Origin: Candidatus Borkfalkia ceftriaxoniphila
GTDB taxonomy: Bacteria; Bacillota; Clostridia; Christensenellales; Borkfalkiaceae
Direction: 5' to 3'
NCBI RefSeq assembly: GCF_004134775.1
Contig: NZ_SDOZ01000002.1
Coordinates: 1,586,005-1,650,004 of the forward strand
DNA: 64,000 nucleotides
Part shown: piece by piece, positions 29,101 through 37,556 of the stretch
Layout of the letters: each line of letters opens with the position of its first letter
Position numbering within the stretch: the first letter of the stretch is position 1
The notes under the pieces: model-generated
What the model saw: the letters and a program-made list of their open reading frames with translations, nothing else
The model's database searches: none
Told to the model about the DNA's origin: nothing
Translations under genes and position numbers: made by a program

Positions 29101-31648
29101 GGCGGGCAGCGCGGAGAAACAGTACGACGGCACGCCTCTTACCTGTGCGGATTACAGTATTACTTCGCCTTTGGAAAGTTTGACGCCCGCCGTAGCAGAG
29201 GGCGAGCGGGCGAAAGTGTCCATGCGCGGTTCGATCACCGAGATCGGCAAAATTCCCAATGTCGTTGATAAAGTACAGATCTTCTCGGGCAGCCGCGACG
29301 TGACCGCGAATTACAATATCGTCACGGAGAGCGGTTTGCTCGTCGTGCAGATTCCCGACGGCATGCTGTATATCAAGACGCACGCCGCCGAAAAGGTGTA
29401 CGACGGCACGCCCTTGACCTGCGCGCTCTATGAATGCGAAAACACTCTTCCCGATACGTACAGCGTGGAGATCTCCTGTGACGGAAGTGTCACAAACGTG
29501 AACAAGGTTTTAAATACCGTTTCCGTCACCGTGCTCGGTCCTACGGGCGAAAATGTTTCCGATTACATCCGCGTCGAATATGAATACGGGATATTGGCCG
29601 TTACGCCGCGCCCGATCTTGGTCGAAACGAACAGCAATTCCTGGCCGTATGACGGCAGGTTGCATTCTGACCGCGGACATCGGATTTCCGACAAGAGCGA
29701 TTATACGCTCGCGCAAGGGCACGAAACCAGAGTTTACGGCTATACGTATATTTTCGACGTCGGCGTAAAAACCAACGTTTTGGATATCGGCGTGGTCGCG
29801 AATGGTTTTGACGTTTCCGAAAATTATCTCATCGAGTACGATTATGGCTTTTTAGAGATCGTCGAATCGGATTATGAGGGCCAGGGCGGCTCAGAACTCG
29901 ATAAGGACGGGAATATCGGCGACTGGGGCGGACAAGGCGGCTCTGGCGGCGATGGCGGAAACGATGGCGGAGGCGGCGAAGAGCGTATAGCCGCCAAGGT
30001 CTATTCGGAATTCGGCGGTAAAATATATCTGCGTGTGATGAGTTACGGGGATTATACCGGGATCCGCTGGAACAGAGCGTCCAGTTACGAAGGCCGTCTG
30101 GACAACGATTACAATCTCAATTATCTCACGGGCGTCGCTCTGGAAAAGGCGGGGTATGTAAGTTCGCTCATCCGTATCGACGCGAAGAGTAACGACTATT
30201 TCTTGCCCTATTATATGGGGTTGGGCGAATACGACTATACGATCCAGGCGAGCGACGTGTGGTACCAGGGCGATTCGAGAGCGATATACGAATTGCAATA
30301 TTATCCCTACGATTACGTTTCGCAGGGCAGATTGAACGTCGATCTCGGGGAATACCGCGACGCGGAAATGGCGTATCGATTCTATGTGAAGCAAAATTAT
30401 TTGCAGATCCCCGGTTCCACGCTGGCGTATCTGAAAAAAGTCATTGCAAAAGAAGGGTTTGACAGGAACGACGACGATATTATAAAAGACGTTGCCGATT
30501 ACATTCAGAACGCCGCGCAGTACAACTTATCGTACAATAGGCTCATGAACGGCGAGAGCGATCAGGTCGTCAGTTTTTTGCGCGATTACAAGGAGGGCGT
30601 GTGTCGTCACTTTGCGAGCGCGGCGACCATGCTGTACCGCGCGCTGGGCATTCCCGCGAGATATACCATCGGTTACGCAGGGGACGTCAGCGCGGGACAG
30701 TGGACGGATATCTACGGCGCGAACGCGCATGCCTGGGTGGAGGTGTATATCGACGGTTTGGGCTGGGTGCAGGTCGAAGTGACCGGCGCGGGGCCTGTGT
30801 TCGGCGGCAGCGGCGAAGACGCCAACATCGGTTTTTTACCGCGGACGATTGAGATCAAGCCTGTCGACGCCGTGAAACAATACGACGGGAGTCCGCTGTA
30901 TGCGGACGCGGCCGAGGGCGCAGGGAAAGACAGATTGACGCTTCGGGAACTTCTCTTCGAAGGCTATTCTTACAGTGCGGAATTCGATGGAAGCCGGACG
31001 GAGATCGGACAGAGCAGATCGTCGATCGTATCCTTTTCGCTGTATCGGCCGAACGGGCAGAAAGAGGAAAAAATCAAATTCGTCTTTCGGCAGGGCATGC
31101 TGCGCGTCGTGGAGGAGCAGGTCGTCACGGTGCACCCGTACAGCCTGCAAAAGTACTACGACGGCACGCCGCTCGTCTATCAAAAAGACGAATACTATGT
31201 GACGGGACTTCCGACGGGATACACGCTCCGACTGAACCTTGCGGGCGTGGGCATGACCGATGCGGGGATTTTGAGCGAAGATACGCTGTACGCTTTGCCG
31301 CTGCAGATCGTAGACGGAGCGGGCGTCGAATGCACGGGCGGTTTTTACGTATGTTTCGATACGGAAACCCTGATGATGGTGAGCCGCCGCAAGGTCGCGC
31401 TTTCGAGCATGTCTGAAAGCAAAGTGTACGACGGCACGCCCTTGACTTGCGGCGAGTACTGGATCTCGGAAGGCAGTCTTGCGGAAAATCATACGCTATC
31501 CTTGAAAATGACGTCTTCCATCACCGACATCGGAGAAATTCCCAACAGCATGAGCGACGTCAGGATCGTCAACACCGCAGGCAAAGACGTCACGAAAAAT
31601 TATCGGATCGCGGTTCGATTCGGTACTTTAAGCATTCTCAGCGATTAG
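26102..31648 (+). CDS. Giant surface transglutaminase-like protein with about 15 YDG/MBG repeats
   Basis: 1848 aa, the largest gene in the window; ATG behind AAGGAGGA. TM anchor at about residues 20-45. Then about 12 tandem 75-90-residue repeats, each opening with a YDG motif (KIYDGSEL, KVYDGTPL, WMYDGAAH, FVYDGAPH, DYYNGRPQ and others) and containing a DVT.NY..-type strand; a Gly-rich linker near residue 1285; a transglutaminase-like core (about 1300-1580; Cys in GVCRHFASAATMLYRALG, His in NAHAWVEVYIDG); and three more repeats. The repeats form a rod of Ig-like domains. The start is 18 bases after its paralogue; it is the last gene of the operon and is followed by a strong terminator. The domain family call is from motifs alone. 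Confidence 0.8.
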   Translation: MLYDDYRRKVVKLANVLDFIKRFRVPIIAVLALILTVITVLVSIQGIVYEVAACPATIAYGEELGYRADAVFGGVKYEFSAEGSDEWSQDMALRAGDYRVRAVAKGPFGTKRYGTAHGFTVAPKEAEVSVSQKKVGYGEVPSVFAPLAYEDEIHCARFVYGDPSKPDSTVTADVSSITVTSADGTDVTDCYVFHALTSTIGFIPRDITVTVQNADKIYDGSELTFDGYELSRSTPLAEGDKIVATFRAGRTDEGESENIPEIRIVKEAEGLDVTGNYNIDLVPGKLTVQARPLYVTTYGAEKVYDGTPLSCDGFEIQEPKEDSGLLSGHSISVSELCEVTDAKTADNYLGFLVRDDAGKDVSENYQIFYECGQLTVQPRPLSVSTGSGIWMYDGAAHRNPAYTVCDGENEQSGLLAGHSHALGVPDEIVEAGTKENATSICIFDETGKDVTGNYAVAYRKGTLTVTRRPVVIETAGNSWVYDGKLHTDFAHFLSDLSAYALADGDETRVEWGAGLSDCGSADNALDVRVFAKDGREVTESYDISYVTGTLTVTPRPIEVTAGSDEKIYDGTPLTTDKFTARSEYGAAIVENQTGVAVNEGAQTDAGTGTNRVKEFTVTDGNRDVTFNYLISFAEGALTVKPRPVTVTAGSAEKIYDGKPLVVEECEVTCEYGAALVLNHRGVAHYRGSQTDAGLGINRIDQYQVFDGERDVTFNYKIRLLNGTLTVKRRPIEIASGSHTFVYDGAPHSNGEHSLSKDSEYPLVEGHVSTAVWANEITDVGETENSVLVAIYDGGREVTFNYLISYIWGTLEVTPRPITVKVQDNEKVYDGRPLSTFGITVTSSCEPPIVEGHTPMYLTEGSQTDVGTGVGFVSEFAIFDGNGRDVTFDYEVTFLTGVLIITPRPVLITAASLRDYYNGRPQSNRYATAEEVSYDPERGMLNWHALYADTLGSRTDVGTQANTVVEDRVRILEDGRNVTFNYALEFADGVIEVIARPIIITAGSAEKQYDGTPLTCADYSITSPLESLTPAVAEGERAKVSMRGSITEIGKIPNVVDKVQIFSGSRDVTANYNIVTESGLLVVQIPDGMLYIKTHAAEKVYDGTPLTCALYECENTLPDTYSVEISCDGSVTNVNKVLNTVSVTVLGPTGENVSDYIRVEYEYGILAVTPRPILVETNSNSWPYDGRLHSDRGHRISDKSDYTLAQGHETRVYGYTYIFDVGVKTNVLDIGVVANGFDVSENYLIEYDYGFLEIVESDYEGQGGSELDKDGNIGDWGGQGGSGGDGGNDGGGGEERIAAKVYSEFGGKIYLRVMSYGDYTGIRWNRASSYEGRLDNDYNLNYLTGVALEKAGYVSSLIRIDAKSNDYFLPYYMGLGEYDYTIQASDVWYQGDSRAIYELQYYPYDYVSQGRLNVDLGEYRDAEMAYRFYVKQNYLQIPGSTLAYLKKVIAKEGFDRNDDDIIKDVADYIQNAAQYNLSYNRLMNGESDQVVSFLRDYKEGVCRHFASAATMLYRALGIPARYTIGYAGDVSAGQWTDIYGANAHAWVEVYIDGLGWVQVEVTGAGPVFGGSGEDANIGFLPRTIEIKPVDAVKQYDGSPLYADAAEGAGKDRLTLRELLFEGYSYSAEFDGSRTEIGQSRSSIVSFSLYRPNGQKEEKIKFVFRQGMLRVVEEQVVTVHPYSLQKYYDGTPLVYQKDEYYVTGLPTGYTLRLNLAGVGMTDAGILSEDTLYALPLQIVDGAGVECTGGFYVCFDTETLMMVSRRKVALSSMSESKVYDGTPLTCGEYWISEGSLAENHTLSLKMTSSITDIGEIPNSMSDVRIVNTAGKDVTKNYRIAVRFGTLSILSD

Positions 31649-31653
31649 GAAAA

Positions 31654-31685
31654 GAGGGATACGGAATTTCCGTATCCCTCTTTTT
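31654..31685 (+). terminator. Terminator of the eight-gene operon
   Basis: Stem GAGGGATACGG (31654-31664) with CCGTATCCCTC (31670-31680), loop AATTT, five T. Confidence 0.9.
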
Positions 31686-31691
31686 CGTCGT

Positions 31692-31729
31692 AAAAAAAAG
31701 GGGATTTGCGGAAAAAATCCGCAAATCCC
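31692..31729 (-). terminator. Terminator of the NifU-like/GGGtGRT operon
   Basis: Perfect stem GGGATTTGCGGA with TCCGCAAATCCC (31701-31729); on the minus strand it is followed by a run of eight T (31699-31692). Confidence 0.85.
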
Positions 31730-31749
31730 ACAAAAATCTTAAATATCGG

Positions 31750-32754
31750 TTACTTTGTCATAGCCTCTTGCACGGCGACCGCGACTGCGACGGAAGCGCC
31801 GACCATCGGGTTGTTGCCCATGCCGATCAGTCCCATCATTTCCACGTGCGCGGGAACGGAAGAGGAACCGGCGAACTGCGCGTCGGAGTGCATTCTGCCC
31901 ATCGTGTCGGTCAGACCGTAACTCGCGGGGCCCGCCGCCATGTTGTCGGGGTGCAGCGTTCTGCCTGTGCCGCCGCCCGAGGCAACGGAGAAATATTTCT
32001 TGCCGTTTTCGACCGTCCACTTTTTATAGGTGCCCGCGACGGGGTGCTGGAAACGGGTGGGGTTGGTGGAGTTGCCCGTGATGGAAACGTCCACGTCTTC
32101 GAGGCGCATGATCGCCACGCCCTCGTTCACGTCGTCCGCGCCGTAGCAGCGCACTTTGGCGCGCTCGCCGTCCGAATACGGCGTTTCGCTCACGATGGTC
32201 ACTTTGCCCGTATAGTAATCGTATTTGGTCTGCACGTAGGTGAAGCCGTTGATCCTGGAAATGATGAACGCCGCGTCTTTGCCGAGACCGTTCAAAATGA
32301 CTTTCAGGGGCTGTTTGCGCACTTTGTTCGCGTTTTTCGCGATGCCGATGGCGCCTTCCGCCGCCGCGAACGATTCGTGGCCCGCGAGGAAGCAGAAACA
32401 TTTGGTCTCTTCGCGCAGCAGCATGGCGGCGAGGTTACCGTGGCCCACGCCCACCTTTCTCTGGTCGGCGACCGAACCGGGGATGCAGAACGCCTGCAAG
32501 CCTTCGCCGACGGCCTCCGCCGCGTCTGCTGCTTTCGTACAGCCTTTCTTGATGGCGATCGCCGCGCCGAGCGTGTATGCCCAGCCCGCGTTTTCAAAGG
32601 CGATGGGCTGTACGCTCTTTACGATCTCGTAGGGGTCGAAACCCTTGTCGTTGCAGATCTTTTTCGCGTCTTCGAAATCTTTGATGCCGTATTTATCCAT
32701 GACGGGACGGATCTGTTTGATCCTTCTCTCGTAACCTTCGAACGTGATACTCAT
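31750..32754 (-). CDS. GGGtGRT protein
   Basis: 334 aa. Contains the motif GGGTGRTLHPDN that gives this family its name, along with highly conserved AGHESFAAAEGAIGIA, SITGNSTNPTRFQHP and GLIGMGNNPMVGAS segments. The family is widespread in anaerobic Clostridia and is regularly encoded directly after a NifU-like scaffold gene, as here (15-base gap). Its biochemical role is not established; a link to iron-sulfur or sulfur chemistry is inferred only from the pairing. The start is ATG at 32754 with an AGGAGG-type site (reverse of TACCTCCTTA). Confidence 0.9.
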   Translation of the reverse strand: MSITFEGYERRIKQIRPVMDKYGIKDFEDAKKICNDKGFDPYEIVKSVQPIAFENAGWAYTLGAAIAIKKGCTKAADAAEAVGEGLQAFCIPGSVADQRKVGVGHGNLAAMLLREETKCFCFLAGHESFAAAEGAIGIAKNANKVRKQPLKVILNGLGKDAAFIISRINGFTYVQTKYDYYTGKVTIVSETPYSDGERAKVRCYGADDVNEGVAIMRLEDVDVSITGNSTNPTRFQHPVAGTYKKWTVENGKKYFSVASGGGTGRTLHPDNMAAGPASYGLTDTMGRMHSDAQFAGSSSVPAHVEMMGLIGMGNNPMVGASVAVAVAVQEAMTK

Positions 32755-32769
32755 ATTCCGTGTACCTCC

Positions 32770-33471
32770 TTACTGTTTGCGGGGATCGATATACTTGACC
32801 GCCCCGTCCGCTTTCTCGAATCTGCCGTAATGTCCCTGCGCTTTCTTGAACGCGTCGTCCGTGGACATGCCGCCTTTGATGAAATCCATCATCTTGCCGA
32901 AATTGATAAATTCGTAGCCGATCACCTGATCGTCCTTGTCGAGCGCGAGGCGGGTCACGTAGCCGTCGGTCATTTCGAGATAGCGTACGCCCTTTTTCGC
33001 GGTGGAGTACATGGTGCCCACCTGCGAACGGTTGCCTTTGCCCAGATCTTCGAGGCCCGCGCCGATCACGAGGCCGTCGTCGGAAAAGGCGGACTGGCTT
33101 CTGCCGTACACGATCTGGAGGAACAACTCTCTCATCGCGGTGTTGATGGCGTCGCACACAAGATCGGTGTTGAGCGCTTCCAGAATGGTCTTATTGGGGA
33201 GAACTTCCGCCGCCATCGCCGCGCTGTGCGTCATGCCCGAGCAGCCGATGGTCTCCACGAGCGCTTCCTGAATGACGCCCTGTTTGACGTTCAGGGTAAG
33301 TTTGCACGCTCCCTGCTGCGGCGCGCACCAGCCGACGCCGTGCGTCAAGCCGGAAATGTCTTTGATCTCTTTTGCCTGGATCCATTTTCCCTCTTCGGGA
33401 ATGGGGGCGGGGCCGTGGTTGGGGCCCTTGGCAACGCAAATCATCTCTTCAACTTCGCGTGAATATTGCAT
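32770..33471 (-). CDS. NifU-like iron-sulfur cluster assembly scaffold
   Basis: 233 aa. The N-terminal part has GWCAPQQGACKLTLNVK and ETIGCSGMTHSAAMAAE, the Cys positions expected for a NifU-N/IscU-type scaffold; the C-terminal part (EMTDGYVTRLALDK.. FINFGKMMDFIKGG) is specific to the clostridial form paired with GGGtGRT proteins. It would hold a transient Fe-S cluster in the cytoplasm. ATG at 33471 behind GGAGGA. First gene of a two-gene operon. Confidence 0.85.
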   Translation of the reverse strand: MQYSREVEEMICVAKGPNHGPAPIPEEGKWIQAKEIKDISGLTHGVGWCAPQQGACKLTLNVKQGVIQEALVETIGCSGMTHSAAMAAEVLPNKTILEALNTDLVCDAINTAMRELFLQIVYGRSQSAFSDDGLVIGAGLEDLGKGNRSQVGTMYSTAKKGVRYLEMTDGYVTRLALDKDDQVIGYEFINFGKMMDFIKGGMSTDDAFKKAQGHYGRFEKADGAVKYIDPRKQ

Positions 33472-33533
33472 TTTTATTCCTCCGATACATTTAATAACCT
33501 ACAGAATTTGCTTTTTAAGCATAACCGAGTTAA

Positions 33534-33562
33534 ATTATACCATAGTCGGGGAAATTTTTCAA
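33534..33562 (-). promoter_or_regulatory. Promoter of the NifU-like/GGGtGRT operon
   Basis: Minus strand TTGAAA (33562-33557), 17 bases, TATAAT (33539-33534). Confidence 0.8.
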
Positions 33563-33625
33563 TATTTTGCGCGGTGCTTTTTGCTGTTTTCAAAAGAAGA
33601 TTTGGGCGAATCATCGCGCATTGGG

Positions 33626-33654
33626 TTTACAAACGGCGCGTAATGTGCTAAAAT
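33626..33654 (+). promoter_or_regulatory. Promoter of tyrS
   Basis: TTTACA (33626-33631), 17 bases, TAAAAT (33649-33654). The leader is under 40 bases, too short for a T-box. Confidence 0.7.
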
Positions 33655-33691
33655 TAAGGTAATTAAAGTAAATATATCGGAGTTTTGAGCA

Positions 33692-34906
33692 ATGAAAAAG
33701 AATGTCATGGACACGCTGCGCGAGCGCGGCTTTATCAAGCAGACGGTTTTCGAGGAGGATCTTTATAAACTCCTCGGCAGCGAGAGCGTTCCATTTTATA
33801 TCGGGTTCGACCCCACTGCGGACAGCCTGCACGTGGGGCACTTTTTGCAACTGATCGCCATGAAACACATGCAGGACGCGGGGCATCGGCCCATCGCGCT
33901 CATCGGCGGCGGCACGGGCATGATCGGCGACCCTTCGGGGCGAACGGATATGCGCTCGATGATGACGCGCGAGACCGTCGACTTTCACTGCGAATGTTTC
34001 AAAAAGCAAATGTCGAAGTTTATCGATTTCGAGGGCGAAAACGGCGCGTTGATGGTCAACAACGCCGACTGGCTGATGAATCTCAACTATATAGAGTTTT
34101 TGCGCGACATCGGCGTGCATTTTTCCGTGAACAAGATGCTTTCGGCGGAATGTTTCAAGTCGCGTTACGAGAGAGGGCTTTCCTTCTTCGAATTCAACTA
34201 TATGCTCATGCAGGCGTACGATTTTCTCGTGCTCTATAAAAAATACGGCTGTAAACTCGAACTGGGCGGCGACGACCAGTGGAGCAATATCCTCGCGGGC
34301 GCGGACCTCATCCGCCGCAAGGAGCAGCAGCCCGCGTTCGCGATGACGTTCACGCTTCTCACAACCTCGGACGGTCGTAAAATGGGTAAAACGGCGAAGG
34401 GCGCCGTCTGGCTGGACGAGAACAAAACGAGCCCTTACGAATTCTATCAGTATTGGAGAAACGTGGACGACGCGGACGTGGAAAAATGCCTGAAACTTCT
34501 CACCTTTTTGCCGCTCGAAGAGATCGCGGAGTTGTGCGCGCATCAGGACGAGCGCATCAACGCGGCGAAAGAGCGCCTCGCCATGGAACTTACGAAAATG
34601 GTGCACGGCGAAGAAAAGGCGGAGGACGCGGCGAAACAGGCGAAAGCCGCATTCGGGGGCGACGCGGAGAATATGCCCTCGGCGGAGATCCCCGCAGATA
34701 CCGAAAGCGTGTGCGACGCGATGGTGCTCGCAAACGCCGCAAAGTCCAAGAGCGAGGCGAGAAGGCTCATCGAGGGCGGCGGCGTGCGCATAGACGACGA
34801 AAAAATATCCGACGTGAACGCGCAGATCCCCCGAAATGCCCGCGAAAAAGGCGAATTCGTCCTGCATAAGGGCAAAAAAGTGCATATCCGCATACTCATG
34901 AAATGA
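33692..34906 (+). CDS. tyrS: Tyrosyl-tRNA synthetase
   Basis: 404 aa, class I synthetase that charges tRNA-Tyr. HIGH-type motif LHVGHF near residue 46, tyrosine-pocket segments FDPTADSLH and [13 protein letters not shown]-type loop GRKMGKT near residue 230, and a C-terminal S4 RNA-binding domain (about 340-400, [17 protein letters not shown]). The length and the HVGH/KMGKT pairing fit the TyrZ-like bacterial branch. Its stop overlaps the start of the next gene by 4 bases. Confidence 0.95.
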   Translation: MKKNVMDTLRERGFIKQTVFEEDLYKLLGSESVPFYIGFDPTADSLHVGHFLQLIAMKHMQDAGHRPIALIGGGTGMIGDPSGRTDMRSMMTRETVDFHCECFKKQMSKFIDFEGENGALMVNNADWLMNLNYIEFLRDIGVHFSVNKMLSAECFKSRYERGLSFFEFNYMLMQAYDFLVLYKKYGCKLELGGDDQWSNILAGADLIRRKEQQPAFAMTFTLLTTSDGRKMGKTAKGAVWLDENKTSPYEFYQYWRNVDDADVEKCLKLLTFLPLEEIAELCAHQDERINAAKERLAMELTKMVHGEEKAEDAAKQAKAAFGGDAENMPSAEIPADTESVCDAMVLANAAKSKSEARRLIEGGGVRIDDEKISDVNAQIPRNAREKGEFVLHKGKKVHIRILMK

Positions 34907-35535
34907 AGGGCGTTTATAGCGTCTTTACCGAGTACCGTTCGGAAAAAGTGATCGAGCGTTCGCGCTTTATTTCGACGTGTTCGCACGTCGAAAGCGAAGA
35001 GGAGGCGCGCGCATTTCTCGCGCGCGTCAGAACGGAGTTTCCCGACGCGACGCACCATTGTTATGCGTTCGTCGCGGATACGCTCGGCACTCTCATGCGG
35101 TTTTCCGACGACGGGGAGCCGCAGGGCACGGCGGGCATGCCCATTCTGGACGCTCTGCGCGGCAAAAAACTCTATCAGACGGCCGTCGTCGTCACCCGCT
35201 ATTTCGGCGGCGTGAAACTGGGCGCGGGCGGTCTTGTGCGCGCCTATTCGGGCGCCGCGTCCGAGTGCCTGGACGGAGCGGAAAAGCGGTTTTTCGAGCC
35301 GTGCGCGCGCTATATGCTGACGTTGGGTTACGAACTTTCGGACGCCGTCAGAAAATATATTTCGGCGAACGGCTGGACGCTCGCCGACGCGCAGTATTCC
35401 GACTGCGTGCGCCTGACCGTTGCGGTGCGTTCGCGCGAAGAAGAGGCTTTCGCCGCAAAAATCGTCGATTTTACGGCGGGCAGGGTCCGCGTCGAAAAAC
35501 AGGACGAATTTATTTTCGCGTTTGCGTCCGAATGA
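34903..35535 (+). CDS. yigZ: YigZ/IMPACT family protein
   Basis: 210 aa, typical size. The N-terminal UPF0029 domain has [33 protein letters not shown] and [22 protein letters not shown], the unmistakable family signature; a C-terminal DUF1949-like domain follows from about residue 135. Cytoplasmic; the biochemical role in bacteria is unclear (related to the eukaryotic translation regulator IMPACT). ATG overlaps the tyrS stop (ATGA), so it is translationally coupled. Confidence 0.92.
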   Translation: MKGVYSVFTEYRSEKVIERSRFISTCSHVESEEEARAFLARVRTEFPDATHHCYAFVADTLGTLMRFSDDGEPQGTAGMPILDALRGKKLYQTAVVVTRYFGGVKLGAGGLVRAYSGAASECLDGAEKRFFEPCARYMLTLGYELSDAVRKYISANGWTLADAQYSDCVRLTVAVRSREEEAFAAKIVDFTAGRVRVEKQDEFIFAFASE

Positions 35536-35551
35536 TCGGGGGAGAGAGAAT

Positions 35552-36364
35552 ATGAAAACGGAAGTGAAGTGTTACAAGTGCGGCAAGCGGATCTCCGTGT
35601 ACGATTACGCGACGACGGATATCTGTCCCGAGTGCATGTCCTTTATCGACGTAGCGCAGGCGAAAGCGGCGCTCGAAGAGGAAGAAAAAGCGCTTTCGGC
35701 GCCCGTAACGGACCAATCGGAGCAAAGCGAAAAGACCGACGCGCCTTTGACGGAAACCGCCGCGGAGCCGAAAGCCGCGGATCTACAAGCGGAAGAAGAA
35801 AACTGGCGTGCGCCGTGGCGGAAAGTTTTGCAAAGGACCAAGGGACTGACCGACCTTTCGCAATTCGACTCCGTGCGCGGCGACGCGAAAGAGGCGTTTC
35901 AAAAGATGAGCGCCTCGGAGCGCGCGCAACTCTATAAAACGCACGGCAAGACGCTCGCAGAGCGGAGAGAAACGCTCGTAAACCGCATCAAAGCCGCGGA
36001 CGCGGATGTTTCGTACATAGAAAGCGGCGAAAAGGAAACGAAGAAGAAGCATACATGGCTGTGGGCGCTGATCCCGATCGTCGTCGTCTTTTTTATTGTC
36101 TTTGCCATATTGTCGGAAACATCTTCTATGGTAAATGTGGCGACGGGAATCGTTTTTTTTCTTGTCGTTATCGTATTCATCATCATTGCGAGCGTGGGCA
36201 TCGCCTACGACTATAAGAAAAAACAGGCCACGCAGAACTCTTCCTTTGCGGCGGGCGCGGGTGAAGAGCGGAAAAGCAAGCGCTATCTGAGCGCGCCGGA
36301 ACGCGCGGATATACGCAAAGAAATCGACGATATCGATTGGCTTTGCGGTTTTATGAAATTCTGA
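35552..36364 (+). CDS. Zinc-ribbon membrane protein, unknown function
   Basis: 270 aa from ATG 35552 behind GGGGGAGAGAG (a longer frame inside yigZ is rejected). An N-terminal zinc ribbon (CYKCGKR and CPECMS, residues about 7-30), an acidic, Ala-rich linker, a helical part about 85-160, then two TM helices (about 170-190 and 195-218) and a short basic tail. Both ends are probably cytoplasmic. No family is recognised. It may share transcription with tyrS-yigZ. Confidence 0.6.
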   Translation: MKTEVKCYKCGKRISVYDYATTDICPECMSFIDVAQAKAALEEEEKALSAPVTDQSEQSEKTDAPLTETAAEPKAADLQAEEENWRAPWRKVLQRTKGLTDLSQFDSVRGDAKEAFQKMSASERAQLYKTHGKTLAERRETLVNRIKAADADVSYIESGEKETKKKHTWLWALIPIVVVFFIVFAILSETSSMVNVATGIVFFLVVIVFIIIASVGIAYDYKKKQATQNSSFAAGAGEERKSKRYLSAPERADIRKEIDDIDWLCGFMKF

Positions 36365-36411
36365 TCGAAAAAATCGATGGATACGATTAAAATTATCAAT
36401 TTTATAAATTG

Positions 36412-36440
36412 TTTACAAAAGCGGGCGGGCGTGGTATAAT
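36412..36440 (+). promoter_or_regulatory. Promoter of ilvE
   Basis: TTTACA (36412-36417), 17 bases, TATAAT (36435-36440). A short leader hairpin (AAGGCG with CGCCTT, 36456-36475) follows. Confidence 0.8.
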
Positions 36441-36497
36441 AGGATAAAAAAATAAAGGCGCGTGAAAACGCCTTAAATTTACGGAGAGATAAACGGT

Positions 36498-37556
36498 ATG
36501 AAATTCATTCAGGCAGACGTGTTGAAACAAAAACCGACGGACGAAAGCAAACTCGGTTTCGGCAAAATTTTTACCGACTATATGTTCACGATGAAATACA
36601 AAGTCGGACAGGGCTGGTACGATGCGCAGATCGAACCGCACCGTCCCATCGCCTTCGATCTCGCCACCACCGTGTTCCATTACGCGCAGGGCATTTTCGA
36701 AGGTCTGAAAGCCTTTAAAAACGAGAAGGGCGAGATCCGCGTATTCCGTCCCGAAGAGAATTTCAAGAGAATGAACCGTTCGGCGGTTCGCATGTGCATT
36801 CCCGAGATCGACGAAAAACTCGTGCTCGAAGGGCTTTTCGAACTTTTGAAGATCGAAAAGGACTGGATACCCACCTCGCCCGGCACGGCGCTCTATATCC
36901 GTCCCAGCATCGTTGCGACCAACGTGGCGCTCGGCGTGCACGCGGGCACCGAATACCTGTTCTTTATCATCCTGTCGCCCGTAGGCAGTTACTACGCGCA
37001 CGGACTGGCGCCCACGCGCCTTTTGGTGGAGGATTTCTACACCCGTGCGACCGTGGGCGGTACGGGCGAGGCGAAGTGTATCGCCAACTACGCCGTTTCT
37101 TTGAGGGCGGGCGAAGAGGCTGCGAAAAAGGGCTTCGACCAGGTGCTGTGGCTGGACGCCAACGAGAAAAAATACGTGGAGGAAGTCGGCTCCATGAATA
37201 TGTTCTTCGTCATCGACGGAGAAGTGATCACTCCCATGCTGACCGGCTCCATTCTCCCCGGCATTACGAGAAAGAGTTGCATCGAGTTGTTGAAAGCCAA
37301 CGGCTATAAAGTGAGCGAGCGCAAAATTTCCATTGACGAAGTCATTGAGGCGCAGGCTGCGGGAAAACTGGACGAGGCGTTCGGCACGGGCACCGCGGCG
37401 GTCATCTCGCCCGTGGGCATGATGGAATACAAGGGCAGAGATTACGTCGTGAATAATAACGAGATGGGCAAGATCACCAAATGGCTGTACGACACCATAA
37501 CGGGCATTCAGACGGGACGGCTTGCCGATACGCATAACTGGGTGGTAAAACTTTGA
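36498..37556 (+). CDS. ilvE: Branched-chain amino acid aminotransferase
   Basis: 352 aa, the long (BCAT-type) form. PLP enzyme that interconverts Val, Leu and Ile with their keto acids using glutamate. The Schiff-base Lys is in TGEAKCIANYAVSL near residue 195; other signatures are YAQGIFEGLKAF, RPEENFKRMNRSA, EEVGSMNMFFV and FGTGTAAVISPVG. A CGGAGAG site precedes the ATG. A 114-residue protein of unknown function is translationally coupled to its end. Confidence 0.93.
   Translation: MKFIQADVLKQKPTDESKLGFGKIFTDYMFTMKYKVGQGWYDAQIEPHRPIAFDLATTVFHYAQGIFEGLKAFKNEKGEIRVFRPEENFKRMNRSAVRMCIPEIDEKLVLEGLFELLKIEKDWIPTSPGTALYIRPSIVATNVALGVHAGTEYLFFIILSPVGSYYAHGLAPTRLLVEDFYTRATVGGTGEAKCIANYAVSLRAGEEAAKKGFDQVLWLDANEKKYVEEVGSMNMFFVIDGEVITPMLTGSILPGITRKSCIELLKANGYKVSERKISIDEVIEAQAAGKLDEAFGTGTAAVISPVGMMEYKGRDYVVNNNEMGKITKWLYDTITGIQTGRLADTHNWVVKL

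Noticed and set aside
26700..29900. Regularly spaced repeats as a CRISPR array
   Set aside because: The repeats are in-frame 75-90-codon protein repeats with diverged DNA, not short identical units with spacers.
12387..31648. Reading the McrB/DUF2357 genes as an ordinary McrBC restriction system
   Set aside because: No McrC nuclease motif or DNA-recognition domain is visible, the ATPases are membrane proteins, and the neighbours are surface proteins.
31447..33462. 671-residue plus-strand ORF opposite the NifU/GGGtGRT genes
   Set aside because: It overlaps two well-recognised minus-strand genes and two terminators and has no family-like motifs; a codon-bias shadow.
33626..33691. T-box leader before tyrS or valS
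   Set aside because: Promoter-to-start distances are under 70 bases and no T-box sequence (TGGNACCGCG) is seen.
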